Assembly: GCF_003182095.1 (NCBI RefSeq)
Contig: NZ_QGTJ01000001.1
Span: 124,001 to 188,000 of the forward strand
Direction: 5' to 3'
DNA from: Plasticicumulans acidivorans
GTDB taxonomy: Bacteria; Pseudomonadota; Gammaproteobacteria; Competibacterales; Competibacteraceae
Length of the DNA: 64,000 nt
Part shown: positions 10,468 to 20,206 of the stretch, piece by piece
Position numbering within the stretch: position 1 is the first letter of the stretch
Layout of the letters: every line of letters starts with the position of its first letter
Position numbers and translations under genes: made by a program
The notes under the pieces: model-generated
The model's database searches: none
What the model saw: the letters and a program-made list of their open reading frames with translations, nothing else
What the model was told of the DNA's origin: nothing

Positions 10468-11510
10468 TACGACAACTCTTGTTGAGACTGAACCAACACA
10501 TCCGCAGTCTTTTTCGCCGCGATATCCCAAGAAAAATCTTGCGCCCGGACTTTTCCTGCATTTTCAAATGCAGACACCGAGGCAGTATCGTCACACAAGG
10601 TTCGCAACCCTTCACCAATTGCGTCAAGCGAGTACGGATCAACAGCAATCCCTGCGTCTCCCATAATCTCCATCAAAACGGTCTTATCACTGGTCAAAAC
10701 GGGAATACCGGAAGCCATCGCCTCCAAAACAGGTAAGCCAAAACCTTCATAGACCGACAGATAAGCAAACCCCCGAGCTCCCTGATACAGAGCCGGTAAA
10801 ACATCATCCGGAACTCGTCCGACGAATTTTACGTTCGGGATATCATCAGGCAGATCAACTTCATTAAAAATTTTTGTATTACCAACACCACCGACCACCA
10901 CCAGCAACATATCGTCATCAAGCTTGCTCTGAACCAAACTCCAAGCTTTCAATAAGCGAGCAAGATTCTTTCTTGGCTCGATCGAACCAACTGTCAGCAG
11001 ATAACGTTTGTACTTGCAACCATAACGAGCACCGACATCAAATACATCTTCGTCTGAACACATTCCAAACCGATTATCCACGCCATTGTAGATCACCTCA
11101 ATTTTCTCAGACTCCACCCCGCAGGCATCGGCAATGCGCGCTCTGGAGAAAGATGAAACGGTGATTATTTTATGTACATTTCGCACCAGCGGTGGAACAA
11201 TAAAATTAAACCATGTAGAAAACTGCTTGCCAAACCACTCCGGATGATCGATCGGTGCGATATCATGCAAAGTCAAGACCTGATTCCTACAGTATATTGG
11301 CCCGGTATTACTCGGGCTCCATAAAATATCTTTTTTACCCACAGAAAACGGCAAAACAGTTTGTTCCCAAAAATGCCCCAACATGCCTTTGCCATTAACT
11401 TTTGGCGAAACACGCCTAAACCCTAAATCAAGCCTTTTATTCAGCTCCAACAAATATCGCTGAGCTCCGGTGAGCCCACCAAGCAAAGTTCTTTCATTAA
11501 CAATAAACAT
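10467..11510 (-). CDS. Family 4 (GT-B) glycosyltransferase
   Basis: About 347 residues. ATG 11510 is chosen; a TTG at 11528 that overlaps the previous stop (TTGA) is an alternative. GT-B features: LTLHDIAPIDHPEWF, KIITVSSFSRARIAD, IYNGVDNRF, then the C-terminal donor domain with LTVGSIEPRKNLARLLKAW and the E-x7-E motif in YLSVYEGFGLPVLEAMASGI. It resembles mannosyl- and rhamnosyltransferases of polysaccharide loci. It is coupled to genes on both sides and lies in the AT-richer core. Confidence 0.88.
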   Translation of the reverse strand: MFIVNERTLLGGLTGAQRYLLELNKRLDLGFRRVSPKVNGKGMLGHFWEQTVLPFSVGKKDILWSPSNTGPIYCRNQVLTLHDIAPIDHPEWFGKQFSTWFNFIVPPLVRNVHKIITVSSFSRARIADACGVESEKIEVIYNGVDNRFGMCSDEDVFDVGARYGCKYKRYLLTVGSIEPRKNLARLLKAWSLVQSKLDDDMLLVVVGGVGNTKIFNEVDLPDDIPNVKFVGRVPDDVLPALYQGARGFAYLSVYEGFGLPVLEAMASGIPVLTSDKTVLMEIMGDAGIAVDPYSLDAIGEGLRTLCDDTASVSAFENAGKVRAQDFSWDIAAKKTADVLVQSQQELS

Positions 11511-11524
11511 ATTCGATAATCTCT

Positions 11525-12793
11525 TCAAAAAACAGCCCCAGCAATTCGCTTTTCGAAAACAACCCTGACATTATAAACAACAAAAAATGCTATTAACATT
11601 TTCGGTATACTGTACATACTCATCACGTAAAACCCAGACCAAAAAAATCCAAAAACCGACAACCACAGCAATGCAATTGAAAATCTTACCTCATTGCCCT
11701 TAAAGGCAAATTGTTTACAGAAGCCAATACAGTTACCCAAAATAATTCCAGACAACAAAGGTACTATAACAACCCCGATCCAGCCAAAAGCCGAGTACCC
11801 CCAAATAGAAACAGGAAGACGAAAGCCTCCTGAAGATATTTCAGATACTTCTCCGCCATTTGTAATTTCAAGAGCATATACAGCCGGGTTCCATTCAAAA
11901 TTACCAGGTACCATGCCACCCCAAAAAGTTTTCCCAAATGTCCATTGATGATGCTGCACAAACGCATCTAAAAATAGCAAATGATCAGAAATATCAGGTA
12001 CCCCTTGCGCTATTAATTCAACAATACCTAAATCGTTATCAAAAATCCCCAAAAGATAAAAAACCGCACTTCCAAATGGAAAAATAAAGACAATAAGCAA
12101 CAAATAAGCAATAAAAGCTTTACCACCTTTAGATGCGCAATAAATACCTAATGCCGTCAGTACTCCAAAGACAGCAGGGGCACGAGTCAAACTAAGGGCA
12201 ATACCAACAACAGCAAAAAAGCATAATGCTCCAATAAGAATATTTTTTGCTCTATACCATAAAATACACGCCACCGGCACTAACGAAACCAGCAACATAT
12301 ATGATGATCTATATAGAACAGCAACTCTTATATATGCATCATGGTAAGGGCCTTTAAAAAATTTCGCCGCGAGGGGATCTTGTGCAAACATAGGAACGAA
12401 TCCCATCGCTAAAAATGATAAAAACAACCCAACAACCCCGACCATCATTAAAACCATGATTTTTTTATAAACTAAAGCAAAACACTCAATTTCGTTTCCA
12501 TCAAATGTCCGTGAAAAACCAAAAACTCTCAAACTTGGCAAGCCGGCACCACAAAACAATCCAATTAAATAAAAAACAGCACCAACCAATAAAATATCTC
12601 GATATAACAGGACGACATTTACTGATGTTTGATCAAAAACATTTAAAAAACAAATAGGCAAAACATGCGCCGTGATTGCAAACCCCAAATTCAAATGAGC
12701 CAATACATTCCAACGACTAAACCAAATAAAATATGTTCCGAGAGAATAAGTCAACAAAGAAAATAAAATCAAGAATTTATCGCTTTCGCTCAT
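11525..12793 (-). CDS. Wzy-like polysaccharide polymerase (multi-pass membrane protein)
   Basis: About 422 residues from ATG 12793, almost entirely hydrophobic helices separated by short loops, including FLILFSLLTYSLGTYFIWFS and YLLLIVFIFPFGSAVFYLLG. A longer polar loop lies in the second half (NFEWNPAVYALEITNGGEVS). The topology and its place beside Wzx and glycosyltransferases fit the polymerase that joins repeat units in the periplasm. Wzy proteins share little sequence, so the call rests on topology and context. Very AT-rich relative to the flanks, as is common for acquired Wzy genes. Confidence 0.75.
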   Translation of the reverse strand: MSESDKFLILFSLLTYSLGTYFIWFSRWNVLAHLNLGFAITAHVLPICFLNVFDQTSVNVVLLYRDILLVGAVFYLIGLFCGAGLPSLRVFGFSRTFDGNEIECFALVYKKIMVLMMVGVVGLFLSFLAMGFVPMFAQDPLAAKFFKGPYHDAYIRVAVLYRSSYMLLVSLVPVACILWYRAKNILIGALCFFAVVGIALSLTRAPAVFGVLTALGIYCASKGGKAFIAYLLLIVFIFPFGSAVFYLLGIFDNDLGIVELIAQGVPDISDHLLFLDAFVQHHQWTFGKTFWGGMVPGNFEWNPAVYALEITNGGEVSEISSGGFRLPVSIWGYSAFGWIGVVIVPLLSGIILGNCIGFCKQFAFKGNEVRFSIALLWLSVFGFFWSGFYVMSMYSIPKMLIAFFVVYNVRVVFEKRIAGAVF

Positions 12794-12833
12794 GAGCGCA
12801 CGACCCAAAAAACACTAAAAATCAAAACCAGAA

Positions 12834-13649
12834 TTACAACTTAACCTTATCTAGTCTTGAAAATATTTTTCTATAAAAAGATACGGCTCTATCAAATCCT
12901 GCCTTTTCCAAATTTTGCCGGATAAATATTTTTATCACATCGGAGACCACCCAAAAAAAATTTTTAATCGACGCTATTCCATGTTTTTCTCTAATAACAA
13001 AAACCTCTTTCTGGGTTGCGAACCAATGGCAATCTGACACTCCTCCTCTAGCCATATTTGCAACAACTTCATCAATGTAACTGAAACAAACGCCCCTCTT
13101 CTTAAAACGCAATATCAATTCATAATCCATTGCTCTTTTATATACTAAATCGAACACTCCATACCTATCATAAATTTCTTTTGGAACAAAAACTGTCGGA
13201 TGCATAACAGACATTAGTCTGTCCATAATTTCGTCATTACCTCCAACCTCATAATAAGGCGTATTTTCGTCCGACCAGAAACGAACACGCCCATGTATTA
13301 CACACTTGTTATTTTTCTTATATGCCTCGGCAATTTTGTAAAAAACATTATTTTCATACCAATCATCTGAATTCAAAAGCCCTATGACATCACCCGATGC
13401 CTTGGCAATACCTTTGTTGAATGCATCACTAATACCCTTATCCTTTTCACTGACCCAAAAATACAGTTTATCCTCATATTTTTTAATCACATCAACAGTT
13501 CCGTCCGTAGAACCACCATCAATAATTATATACTGAAGGTTATGGTAATTTTGAGAAAGAACGCTTTGTATCGCTCTTTCGATAAATTTCTCACCATTAA
13601 AGACAACAGTTACAACACTAATCTTTGGAAAATCGTCAACATTACTCAT
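12834..13649 (-). CDS. Family 2 glycosyltransferase (WcaA/WcaE-like)
   Basis: About 271 residues. ATG 13649 (MSNVDDFPKISVVTVVFNGE) is chosen; ATG 13694 would overlap the upstream gene by 23 bp. GT-A motifs: ISVVTVVFNGEKFIERAI, LQYIIIDGGSTDGTVDVI, ISDAFNKGIAKASGDVIGLL and the DxD-like NSDDWY. The pattern matches colanic-acid type transferases of the WcaE group. Strongly AT-rich. It adds a sugar to the lipid-linked unit; donor unknown. Confidence 0.85.
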   Translation of the reverse strand: MSNVDDFPKISVVTVVFNGEKFIERAIQSVLSQNYHNLQYIIIDGGSTDGTVDVIKKYEDKLYFWVSEKDKGISDAFNKGIAKASGDVIGLLNSDDWYENNVFYKIAEAYKKNNKCVIHGRVRFWSDENTPYYEVGGNDEIMDRLMSVMHPTVFVPKEIYDRYGVFDLVYKRAMDYELILRFKKRGVCFSYIDEVVANMARGGVSDCHWFATQKEVFVIREKHGIASIKNFFWVVSDVIKIFIRQNLEKAGFDRAVSFYRKIFSRLDKVKL

Positions 13650-13671
13650 ATCAGCATCACCAAGATTCAGT

Positions 13672-14937
13672 TCATGATCCAGCAACAGCTTCACGAAAGA
13701 CTTTTTCTATATTATTAGAAAAAATGTCCTGCCTGTATCTACGTTCAGCAGTCAACCTAGCTGAATCTGTCATTTTTTTACCAGCCATTGATGAAACGTC
13801 ATCAAAAACCAGCAATATGCTTTCAGCAAGTTTTTTCGTGGAAAAGCCATCCACTAAATAACCATTAACTCCATGATCAATAATTTCAGGAATTCCACCA
13901 ACGGAAAAAGCGACGCACGGCAAACCACAGGACATGGACTCAAGCAAGGTGTTGGGCAAATTATCCTGCATCGATGGTGTTACAAAAACATCTGCAGCCC
14001 CGTAAAGCGTTGCGAGCTGAGTTTCATCAAAAATATTACCAACATAATGAGTGACAAGATTAATGCACTGATTCTCAGGTTTTTCTTTCGAGCCAAAAAC
14101 TACAGCTTCAATCTTATTTTTTAATCCTTTAGACGCGATTTCATTCAATGCATCGCGCAAATAATTAAAGCCTTTCCGTGGATCAGAAGTACTGCTCGCT
14201 GCACCAAAGAGAATTAATTTTTTATCCGCTGGCAAGTTCCATTTTTTTCGACATAAAAGTTTATCCAGTGGACGAAAGATTTCCGTATCCAAGCCATTTG
14301 AAACAACATGTATTCTCTGATTCTTAAACAACATACTCGATTGCGCCTGAAACGCCATCCACTGACTCGGCGCAATTAATAAAAAACGTTTATTTTTCCA
14401 CGACTTTATTTTCCTTCTCCAGACCCACTGATCCAGATCCAGTCCTTTATATTCTTGAGGACGATTTTTTTTTGTATACCCCTCGATAAACCGAAGTGTC
14501 ATCAAGGGGTCGAAATAATGCTCAGCACCACAAAAAGGCCAAGTATCATGTAAGGTCCAGACAATCGGCTTACGTATCTCAGCAATTTCTTCAATCGAAA
14601 TTGTTTCGTCGCAAACCCAATGTAAATTAACGACATCCGCGTCAGTGGAGTTTATATATTCAGCCAGTCCAGTTCTAAATACCGCAGGACTATGTAACAC
14701 CGTATTTGATGTAGTTTGCAAACGCATCAGCCGCCGGGCCAATTGTCGACGGATACCAGCCATTAGTTTCGGCCACCCGTCCTGCACGATCTGTACGATC
14801 GACGGATCATCGTGGCTCTTGCGCACGACCAGCATCTCTGATGCAACGCCGTTTTTTTGTAACGCGATATGCAACCTGTGCGCAGCTATTGCTGCGCCAC
14901 CGCCAGCATCTGCATGTGAAACCAGCAGAACTTTCAT
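13672..14937 (-). CDS. Family 4 (GT-B) glycosyltransferase, WcaC-like
   Basis: A 421-residue GT-B protein. It starts KVLLVSHADAGGGAAIAAHR, has VNLHWVCDETISIEEIAE and IVWTLHDTWPFCGAEHYF, then the donor domain with LILFGAASSTSDPRKGFNYL and the E-x7-E-type motif FVTPSMQDNLPNTLLESMSC. The HDxWPFxGxxHY segment is typical of colanic-acid WcaC and related transferases. Its ATG overlaps the stop of the radical-SAM fusion gene (ATGA), so the two are translationally coupled. Confidence 0.87.
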   Translation of the reverse strand: MKVLLVSHADAGGGAAIAAHRLHIALQKNGVASEMLVVRKSHDDPSIVQIVQDGWPKLMAGIRRQLARRLMRLQTTSNTVLHSPAVFRTGLAEYINSTDADVVNLHWVCDETISIEEIAEIRKPIVWTLHDTWPFCGAEHYFDPLMTLRFIEGYTKKNRPQEYKGLDLDQWVWRRKIKSWKNKRFLLIAPSQWMAFQAQSSMLFKNQRIHVVSNGLDTEIFRPLDKLLCRKKWNLPADKKLILFGAASSTSDPRKGFNYLRDALNEIASKGLKNKIEAVVFGSKEKPENQCINLVTHYVGNIFDETQLATLYGAADVFVTPSMQDNLPNTLLESMSCGLPCVAFSVGGIPEIIDHGVNGYLVDGFSTKKLAESILLVFDDVSSMAGKKMTDSARLTAERRYRQDIFSNNIEKVFREAVAGS

Positions 14938-17333
14938 GAGGAAACTGCCTGGCGACCGAATTCTTTAGCCAGTATTGCGCTAAAAACAGAGGAAAACTCC
15001 AGCGCAGGCCGATCAACTACAGATTGCGACATTTGTCTGTGTAACAAGTCTGCAAGGCGGTTCGCATCAACATCGCGTAAATCAAGACACGGCACATTGA
15101 AACGTTGAGCAACCGATGCAACCTTACCCTGCCCCAGGGTGTAATCGAGCGCGACTGTCGGTAGCCCGCACGCAATAGAAAAAACAGAGGCATGAAAACG
15201 CATGGTTAAAGCCACATGCGCCTCTAAAAATGCCTCAAGATATTTTATTGGAGCGAGCTCTTCTGCCAAAAAACGTCTATCCAGCGCTTTTTTTATCGGC
15301 GTTGATGTTAATAATTTTCGATAAAAGAAACGGTCATCGTCACCGAAGTGATTGGTGCACATCGGCAGAGGAAGGATCACGAGTGATGGTTCGCGCTCGA
15401 CTACCAGTTCCAACGCTGAGATCACCGCAGCTTCGAAACGATGCTTTATATCCAAAGCCTCAGGCTGGGACAGATGCGCAGCGTATTCACGATATGGCCA
15501 GTCCCGTAATCCCAACAACAGTGTCGGTCGATTCGTACGCGTTACGTGGCATTTATCAGCGTTAATCTTAACCCACTCGAATGCTGGATCTTCGGCGACG
15601 AAATCCCTGCCTGAAGAAATAACACCGAGTGCTTGCGCAGCCTTACTGGATGAATCATCTCGGTAGATTCGATAGCTTGCAGATTGCAGTAAATGTTTAA
15701 TTGCCGCATTTTTATAGGCATCCCCCAAAGGCCCTACACCGCAGCCTGCAATTACTGACGGAACACCAAGCCCTTTTGCGATAGAGAACAGAGCATCCAT
15801 GTCCGCCATCTCATCGATAGCCATCAATGGGCCACCGCCAAAGACAAGCAACGCTACTTCGCCCATACGCTTGGCAGCCTGCTGTACATCCACAATTTCT
15901 ACCGGCGCAAGCTCCGGCATTTGCTCACAAGTTGAGCGTGATATGTATGAATTCAAACTTGCCAATAATAATTTAGAGTCTGGAAAAACGCTGCGGATAG
16001 AAGCCATCACGCCACCAAGGATAGCTTTATCACCAAGAGTTTCGGTACCGTACCAACCACAAACTAATATAGTTAAAGTATTTTTAGATGATGATTCACT
16101 ACGATAGACAACGTTACTGAGTACACTTTTCTCGCGCTTTAAGAATCGCTGGCGAGCACGACGCTTTAACCATGTTTTCAAGCCTGGGAGACGCTTTATA
16201 TCTGCTGCCTCCAAGCCAAATTTACCCAGCACTTCATTGAACGTTTCACGCAGTAAAACATTGCCTGCAGGCAGGCCAACGTAGTCATGTGCGCATTGAG
16301 CACAGTTGTTTTTAATAATTTCTTCCAGTTTTGGTTTATTCTCAAAATAAAGCTTTTCTGCATCTTCAACACGGGCATCGCCAAGCACCGGACTTTGTAC
16401 GGCACAGTAAAGCAGCTCCCCTCTTGCAGATACCGTAACCCCCCGATGCTGCCAGTCGCATCCTGCTGTTCTAGGCGCATTTTCTATCAGTTGACCGATG
16501 AGCGACTGATAGAAATACCGTTGCTGCCACGACGGTTCATAATGCTTTATCAGTCCCCACAAAAACTCAGAAAAATGCACTCTAGCCTTAAAATCCAGAT
16601 CATAAGGTCGAGTGAATATCCAAGTGCGTTTGCCGATCTGACGCGACTCCGCGGGTGCCGTGTACAATCGCTGATGAGGCACGCCCAAGCGATACTTAAT
16701 ATAAATATCACGTTCACGTGCGAAATCATAAAGATCATGTATACCGTAAACATTTTCACGTATTACGGTGCAGCCTATCCGGGTACTGTCGACACCTTCG
16801 TGCTGGCAAACATGCTCAAGCACTTTTATTGCATTACTAAAATTCCCCGGCCGTCCACGAACCCTGTCATGCACTTCACCGACGCCATCCAGAGAGACCA
16901 TGACGTCCAGATAACCAGCGTGCTTTTTTACAACGGCCGCGAGATGATCGATCCTTTCCGCAACGCGATCAGCTTTTGTTCCATTCGTAATAAGGGAAAT
17001 ATGCCTGAGCTTCGGAAGCTTCTGATACAGAATATCCGCAATATCAGGCAAATCCGGGCGCAACGTCGGTTCGCCACCGTTTAACCCAATCCCTCTGACC
17101 TCAGAAAACAGAGGGTTAGAGAAAATTTTTTCTACTTCCGCCAGATTGACCTGTGTATCAAAATGCTGCTGCCAGATATTACACATCTGACATTTTGCAT
17201 CACAGATATCATTTACTGGAAACTGTACGACCTGTGGTTTTCGCAGTTTCCAAGGTTTTTTTTGAAATGACTCAACAATATCAACAATTCGTCTGACAGC
17301 CACCACGGACTCCCCTAATTGCGAAATCGCCAA
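14934..17333 (-). CDS. Fusion of radical SAM enzyme (SPASM-like) and polysaccharide pyruvyl transferase
   Basis: A 799-residue protein. Residues 1-390: a radical SAM domain with Cys44-x3-Cys48-x2-Cys51 (CDAKCQMC), GGEPT at 86-90, and a SPASM/twitch-like cysteine set (Cys292, Cys310, Cys344, Cys347) for an auxiliary cluster. After a basic linker at about 390-415, residues 420 onward match the polysaccharide pyruvyl transferase family: LTILVCGWYGTETLGDKAIL, LVFGGGPLMAIDEMAD, VIAGCGVGPLG, VALTMRFHASVFSIACGLP. Pyruvyl transferases put a ketal-pyruvate on sugars using phosphoenolpyruvate. The radical SAM partner suggests a second chemistry on the same substrate. I see no frameshift or internal stop; the join is one open frame. 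The function of the N-terminal half is unknown. Confidence 0.85.
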   Translation of the reverse strand: MAISQLGESVVAVRRIVDIVESFQKKPWKLRKPQVVQFPVNDICDAKCQMCNIWQQHFDTQVNLAEVEKIFSNPLFSEVRGIGLNGGEPTLRPDLPDIADILYQKLPKLRHISLITNGTKADRVAERIDHLAAVVKKHAGYLDVMVSLDGVGEVHDRVRGRPGNFSNAIKVLEHVCQHEGVDSTRIGCTVIRENVYGIHDLYDFARERDIYIKYRLGVPHQRLYTAPAESRQIGKRTWIFTRPYDLDFKARVHFSEFLWGLIKHYEPSWQQRYFYQSLIGQLIENAPRTAGCDWQHRGVTVSARGELLYCAVQSPVLGDARVEDAEKLYFENKPKLEEIIKNNCAQCAHDYVGLPAGNVLLRETFNEVLGKFGLEAADIKRLPGLKTWLKRRARQRFLKREKSVLSNVVYRSESSSKNTLTILVCGWYGTETLGDKAILGGVMASIRSVFPDSKLLLASLNSYISRSTCEQMPELAPVEIVDVQQAAKRMGEVALLVFGGGPLMAIDEMADMDALFSIAKGLGVPSVIAGCGVGPLGDAYKNAAIKHLLQSASYRIYRDDSSSKAAQALGVISSGRDFVAEDPAFEWVKINADKCHVTRTNRPTLLLGLRDWPYREYAAHLSQPEALDIKHRFEAAVISALELVVEREPSLVILPLPMCTNHFGDDDRFFYRKLLTSTPIKKALDRRFLAEELAPIKYLEAFLEAHVALTMRFHASVFSIACGLPTVALDYTLGQGKVASVAQRFNVPCLDLRDVDANRLADLLHRQMSQSVVDRPALEFSSVFSAILAKEFGRQAVSS

Positions 17334-17336
17334 CCA

Positions 17337-17903
17337 TCAGCCTGATTTTAACTTCGCTGCTTTAAATGGAGACCAAATACCCTCTCCTTCACTCGGCCTT
17401 TCAATTTTCTTTTTCACGACAGCCGGGACACCCGCGACGAGACAACCAGCTGGCACATCAGCGACAACAACACTACCTGCAGCAATAACGGCGCCGTCGC
17501 CAATCGATACGCCGCCAAGAATCGTGACATTCACACCGCACCATACACCATTACCGATTATTATTGGTTTATTTATTGGCGCCATCGTCACTAAGTCATG
17601 AGCTCCGGAATTTATTGTGAGATTTCCGGCTGAAAGGAAATCATCCCCAATTGAAATCGGTGCGTAATTCCATATTCTGGCAAATCCACCAATAGAGCAA
17701 CGCTCACCTAAGCTTAAATTTCCGGGCAATCGGATATAGACGTTATTGCCAACATTGACAGAGCCAGAACATTTTACACTTAGCGCACGTAGATACAGCC
17801 ATGCAAATGGCTTCCAGCAGCGATGGCGCCCGCCAACCAGCCGAAATTCGAAATCCCGCAAAAATTCCAAAAGATAAACCAGCACCGACCTGAATGGAAA
17901 CAT
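17337..17903 (-). CDS. WcaF-like hexapeptide-repeat O-acetyltransferase
   Basis: A 188-residue left-handed beta-helix protein. Repeats include SVNVGNNVYIRLPGNLSLGE, NLTINSGAHDLVT with the catalytic His, PIIIGNGVWCGVNVTILGGV and SIGDGAVIAAGSVVVADVPA. This is the arrangement of colanic-acid WcaF/WcaB and maltose/nodulation acetyltransferases. It should O-acetylate a sugar in the repeat unit with acetyl-CoA, in the cytoplasm. It lies 3 bp before the radical-SAM fusion gene and shares its operon. Confidence 0.87.
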   Translation of the reverse strand: MFPFRSVLVYLLEFLRDFEFRLVGGRHRCWKPFAWLYLRALSVKCSGSVNVGNNVYIRLPGNLSLGERCSIGGFARIWNYAPISIGDDFLSAGNLTINSGAHDLVTMAPINKPIIIGNGVWCGVNVTILGGVSIGDGAVIAAGSVVVADVPAGCLVAGVPAVVKKKIERPSEGEGIWSPFKAAKLKSG

Positions 17904-17917
17904 CTCGCTTAGCTCCC

Positions 17918-19219
17918 TCAGGCTGCCAACAACAAAGATCGCAATTTGAGAAGACCCATTTTTTTCATAGGCGGATAAAACAAATCAAAAATAAAATAGG
18001 CGAACATAAAACTCAGCATCGTAGCAATGGCGGCACCAACAGGACCATAAACAGGAATCAGCGCAAAATTAAGCACAAGATTAATCACTGCCCCAAGCAC
18101 ATTACGAAACAGATTCAGACGAATTTTTTTCTCATTGACCAGCCAAGCGCCGGATACCTGAGCAAAGCAAACCATCAGTCCGCACCAGATGTGTATATAT
18201 AAAACTGGTACCGACTCAACATAATCAGCGCCATAGACAAGTGGTATAAAATATGCGGCACTACTGAAAGTGATGATGAGAACGACATAAGACAAACCAA
18301 CCAAAGCATTCATTAGCCGCCCCAGACGCTTCCAGTACAAAGCGTCTCCATGCTCTCGGCTTGCCACTATCGTTGGGAAAGCAGATGCAACAATTGCCAC
18401 CGGCACGAAATACCACATTTCTGAAATTTTCGAAGCCGCACTGAACACTCCGACGGCATCAGGCCCTGCCAGGTTGGCCAGCATAATCTGATCAATGCGC
18501 ATAAATAGCATTCCGCTGAATGCTGCAATAATTTCACTCCAAGACTCTGTCAGCATATTTTTTGCCGCCTTGAAATTAAACTGATTAAAATACAATGCTC
18601 CCCATTTCATCTTATATGTTATTTTCACAGCGACAGCGCTGAGTATCACATCAACCAAACACATAACCACAAATACTTGAAGACCTGCACCAAGAAAAAG
18701 CAAAATCATTTTTAAAACAGCCGAACCAAAGAAAACTATACTTCTGGCGCAGGCCACCGGTCTTGAATTTGTTCTGGCCTGGAACAATAATTCAAAAGTT
18801 TCAAAAGGCGTGAAAAAAAGACTAAAAGAAATAATGAATATATAATCCATGCGGGACTGGTTAAAAATAACACCAACGGCCACGCACACAACAAACAAAA
18901 CAACTGCCGCCGACACTCTCATGCAAAATGCAGTAATAATTATTTCTTTCTCTTTTTCAGCATCTCCGCTTACATTGACAAGCTCTCGTACAACAATGCG
19001 ATTCAGCCCCAAGGCGCTGATTATCGAAAACAAGCTTATGTATGCCTGTAGAAAACTCAGATTACCAAACTCCATTGGCCCCAGATGTCTGGCGATCAGG
19101 ACACCGACAAACAAGCCAAGCAGCATCCGAGAAATCTGCTCGAACAACATCCAGCTGCTGTTGCCAAGTATTTTTCTAGTATTTGATCCAACTCTGGACA
19201 ACACATATTTATGAAACAT
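17918..19219 (-). CDS. Wzx-type polysaccharide flippase
   Basis: A 433-residue multi-pass membrane protein of the MOP/RfbX family. N-terminal NSSWMLFEQISRMLLGLFVG then RHLGPMEFGNLSFLQAYISL is the standard Wzx opening; about 12 helices follow, with PDAVGVFSAASKISEMWYFV typical of the second half. It flips undecaprenyl-linked repeat units to the periplasmic face for Wzy. It starts 28 bp after the Wzz-like gene, in the AT-richer part of the locus. Confidence 0.9.
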   Translation of the reverse strand: MFHKYVLSRVGSNTRKILGNSSWMLFEQISRMLLGLFVGVLIARHLGPMEFGNLSFLQAYISLFSIISALGLNRIVVRELVNVSGDAEKEKEIIITAFCMRVSAAVVLFVVCVAVGVIFNQSRMDYIFIISFSLFFTPFETFELLFQARTNSRPVACARSIVFFGSAVLKMILLFLGAGLQVFVVMCLVDVILSAVAVKITYKMKWGALYFNQFNFKAAKNMLTESWSEIIAAFSGMLFMRIDQIMLANLAGPDAVGVFSAASKISEMWYFVPVAIVASAFPTIVASREHGDALYWKRLGRLMNALVGLSYVVLIITFSSAAYFIPLVYGADYVESVPVLYIHIWCGLMVCFAQVSGAWLVNEKKIRLNLFRNVLGAVINLVLNFALIPVYGPVGAAIATMLSFMFAYFIFDLFYPPMKKMGLLKLRSLLLAA

Positions 19220-19246
19220 TTACATATGCATCCGTCATTGCACTAG

Positions 19247-20206
19247 CTATTCTTCGGAATTCTGCTGCGCCTTGGTTGGATATGCACGTTTCACAAGACT
19301 ATGGATACACCCTAGAATCAGGCCAATAAAAAATCCTGCAATAATGATAACCAGTCTTTTAGGTCTGACTTTCTCTTCTGGCACTACCGGCGGATCGATA
19401 ACCTTGAATGCAAATTCCGCATTGGCATTCGCCAGCATGCCTTTCTTGACTTCTGCCTCCATCAGTCGATAAATCGCCTGCTGCAATTCAACCGATGTCG
19501 CTGCCTTGGCCTGCTCCTGCAGATAAGCGAGATTATTTTCGACATGCTGCACGGCCTGTTGCCGCAGGTAGGCATTGGTGCGAGCAACCAGACCTGCAGC
19601 CCAGCGGGCTGCCAGCTCTGGATCTTTCCATTCAACCGATAAAGTCACCAAACCGGTTTTTTTATCGACATCGACTTTGCGAACTTTTTTCTCAATCAGC
19701 TTGAAGGCATCCCAAAGTGTCGGAATATCTTCCGGATCGGAGTCTTTCCAAGCGTTTTTATCCTGATCCCAGTCACTCGCAAACAAGATCGGCAGCAGAT
19801 TGTTTTCCTTGACGTAGAGATCGGTCAGCACGCGTGACTGCAAGACTGCAATCGCTTCGTCTTTGCTACTGCTCGCCGTCCCGTTGACGTTGATACCGGC
19901 CAAAGCAGCGAGCCCGCCCAGCTGGCTGGTGACGCTGCTACCAGCATTTCCCTGATCATCAGTGACGGGAGATAACAGGACCTGGGCCTGGTAAATCGGG
20001 GTTATTACAAATGCCACGACGGTAGCCAGCAGCGCCGTCGCCAGCGTAATCAGCACGATACGCCGTCGGCCTTCACGCAAGGTATGCCAGATGTCGGCGA
20101 GGTTGATCTCGCTTTTCTGGGATGCCTGAGCCAACGGGGGATACGGGACGAAAAACCCCCCTCCCTGCATTGGGCTGGGGGCGGAGTCATTACGCTGCTC
20201 GTTCAT
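19247..20206 (-). CDS. Wzz-type chain-length / polysaccharide co-polymerase protein
   Basis: A 319-residue protein starting at ATG 20206, overlapping the stop of the SLBB export gene (TGATG). Two membrane helices bracket a periplasmic domain: IVLITLATALLATVVAFVIT near residue 55 and LVIIIAGFFIGLILGCIHSL near the C-terminus, just after the conserved PPVVPEEKVRPKR motif. There is no cytoplasmic tyrosine-kinase domain and none in the window. It should control polymer length together with Wzy and the export channel. Confidence 0.9.
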   Translation of the reverse strand: MNEQRNDSAPSPMQGGGFFVPYPPLAQASQKSEINLADIWHTLREGRRRIVLITLATALLATVVAFVITPIYQAQVLLSPVTDDQGNAGSSVTSQLGGLAALAGINVNGTASSSKDEAIAVLQSRVLTDLYVKENNLLPILFASDWDQDKNAWKDSDPEDIPTLWDAFKLIEKKVRKVDVDKKTGLVTLSVEWKDPELAARWAAGLVARTNAYLRQQAVQHVENNLAYLQEQAKAATSVELQQAIYRLMEAEVKKGMLANANAEFAFKVIDPPVVPEEKVRPKRLVIIIAGFFIGLILGCIHSLVKRAYPTKAQQNSEE

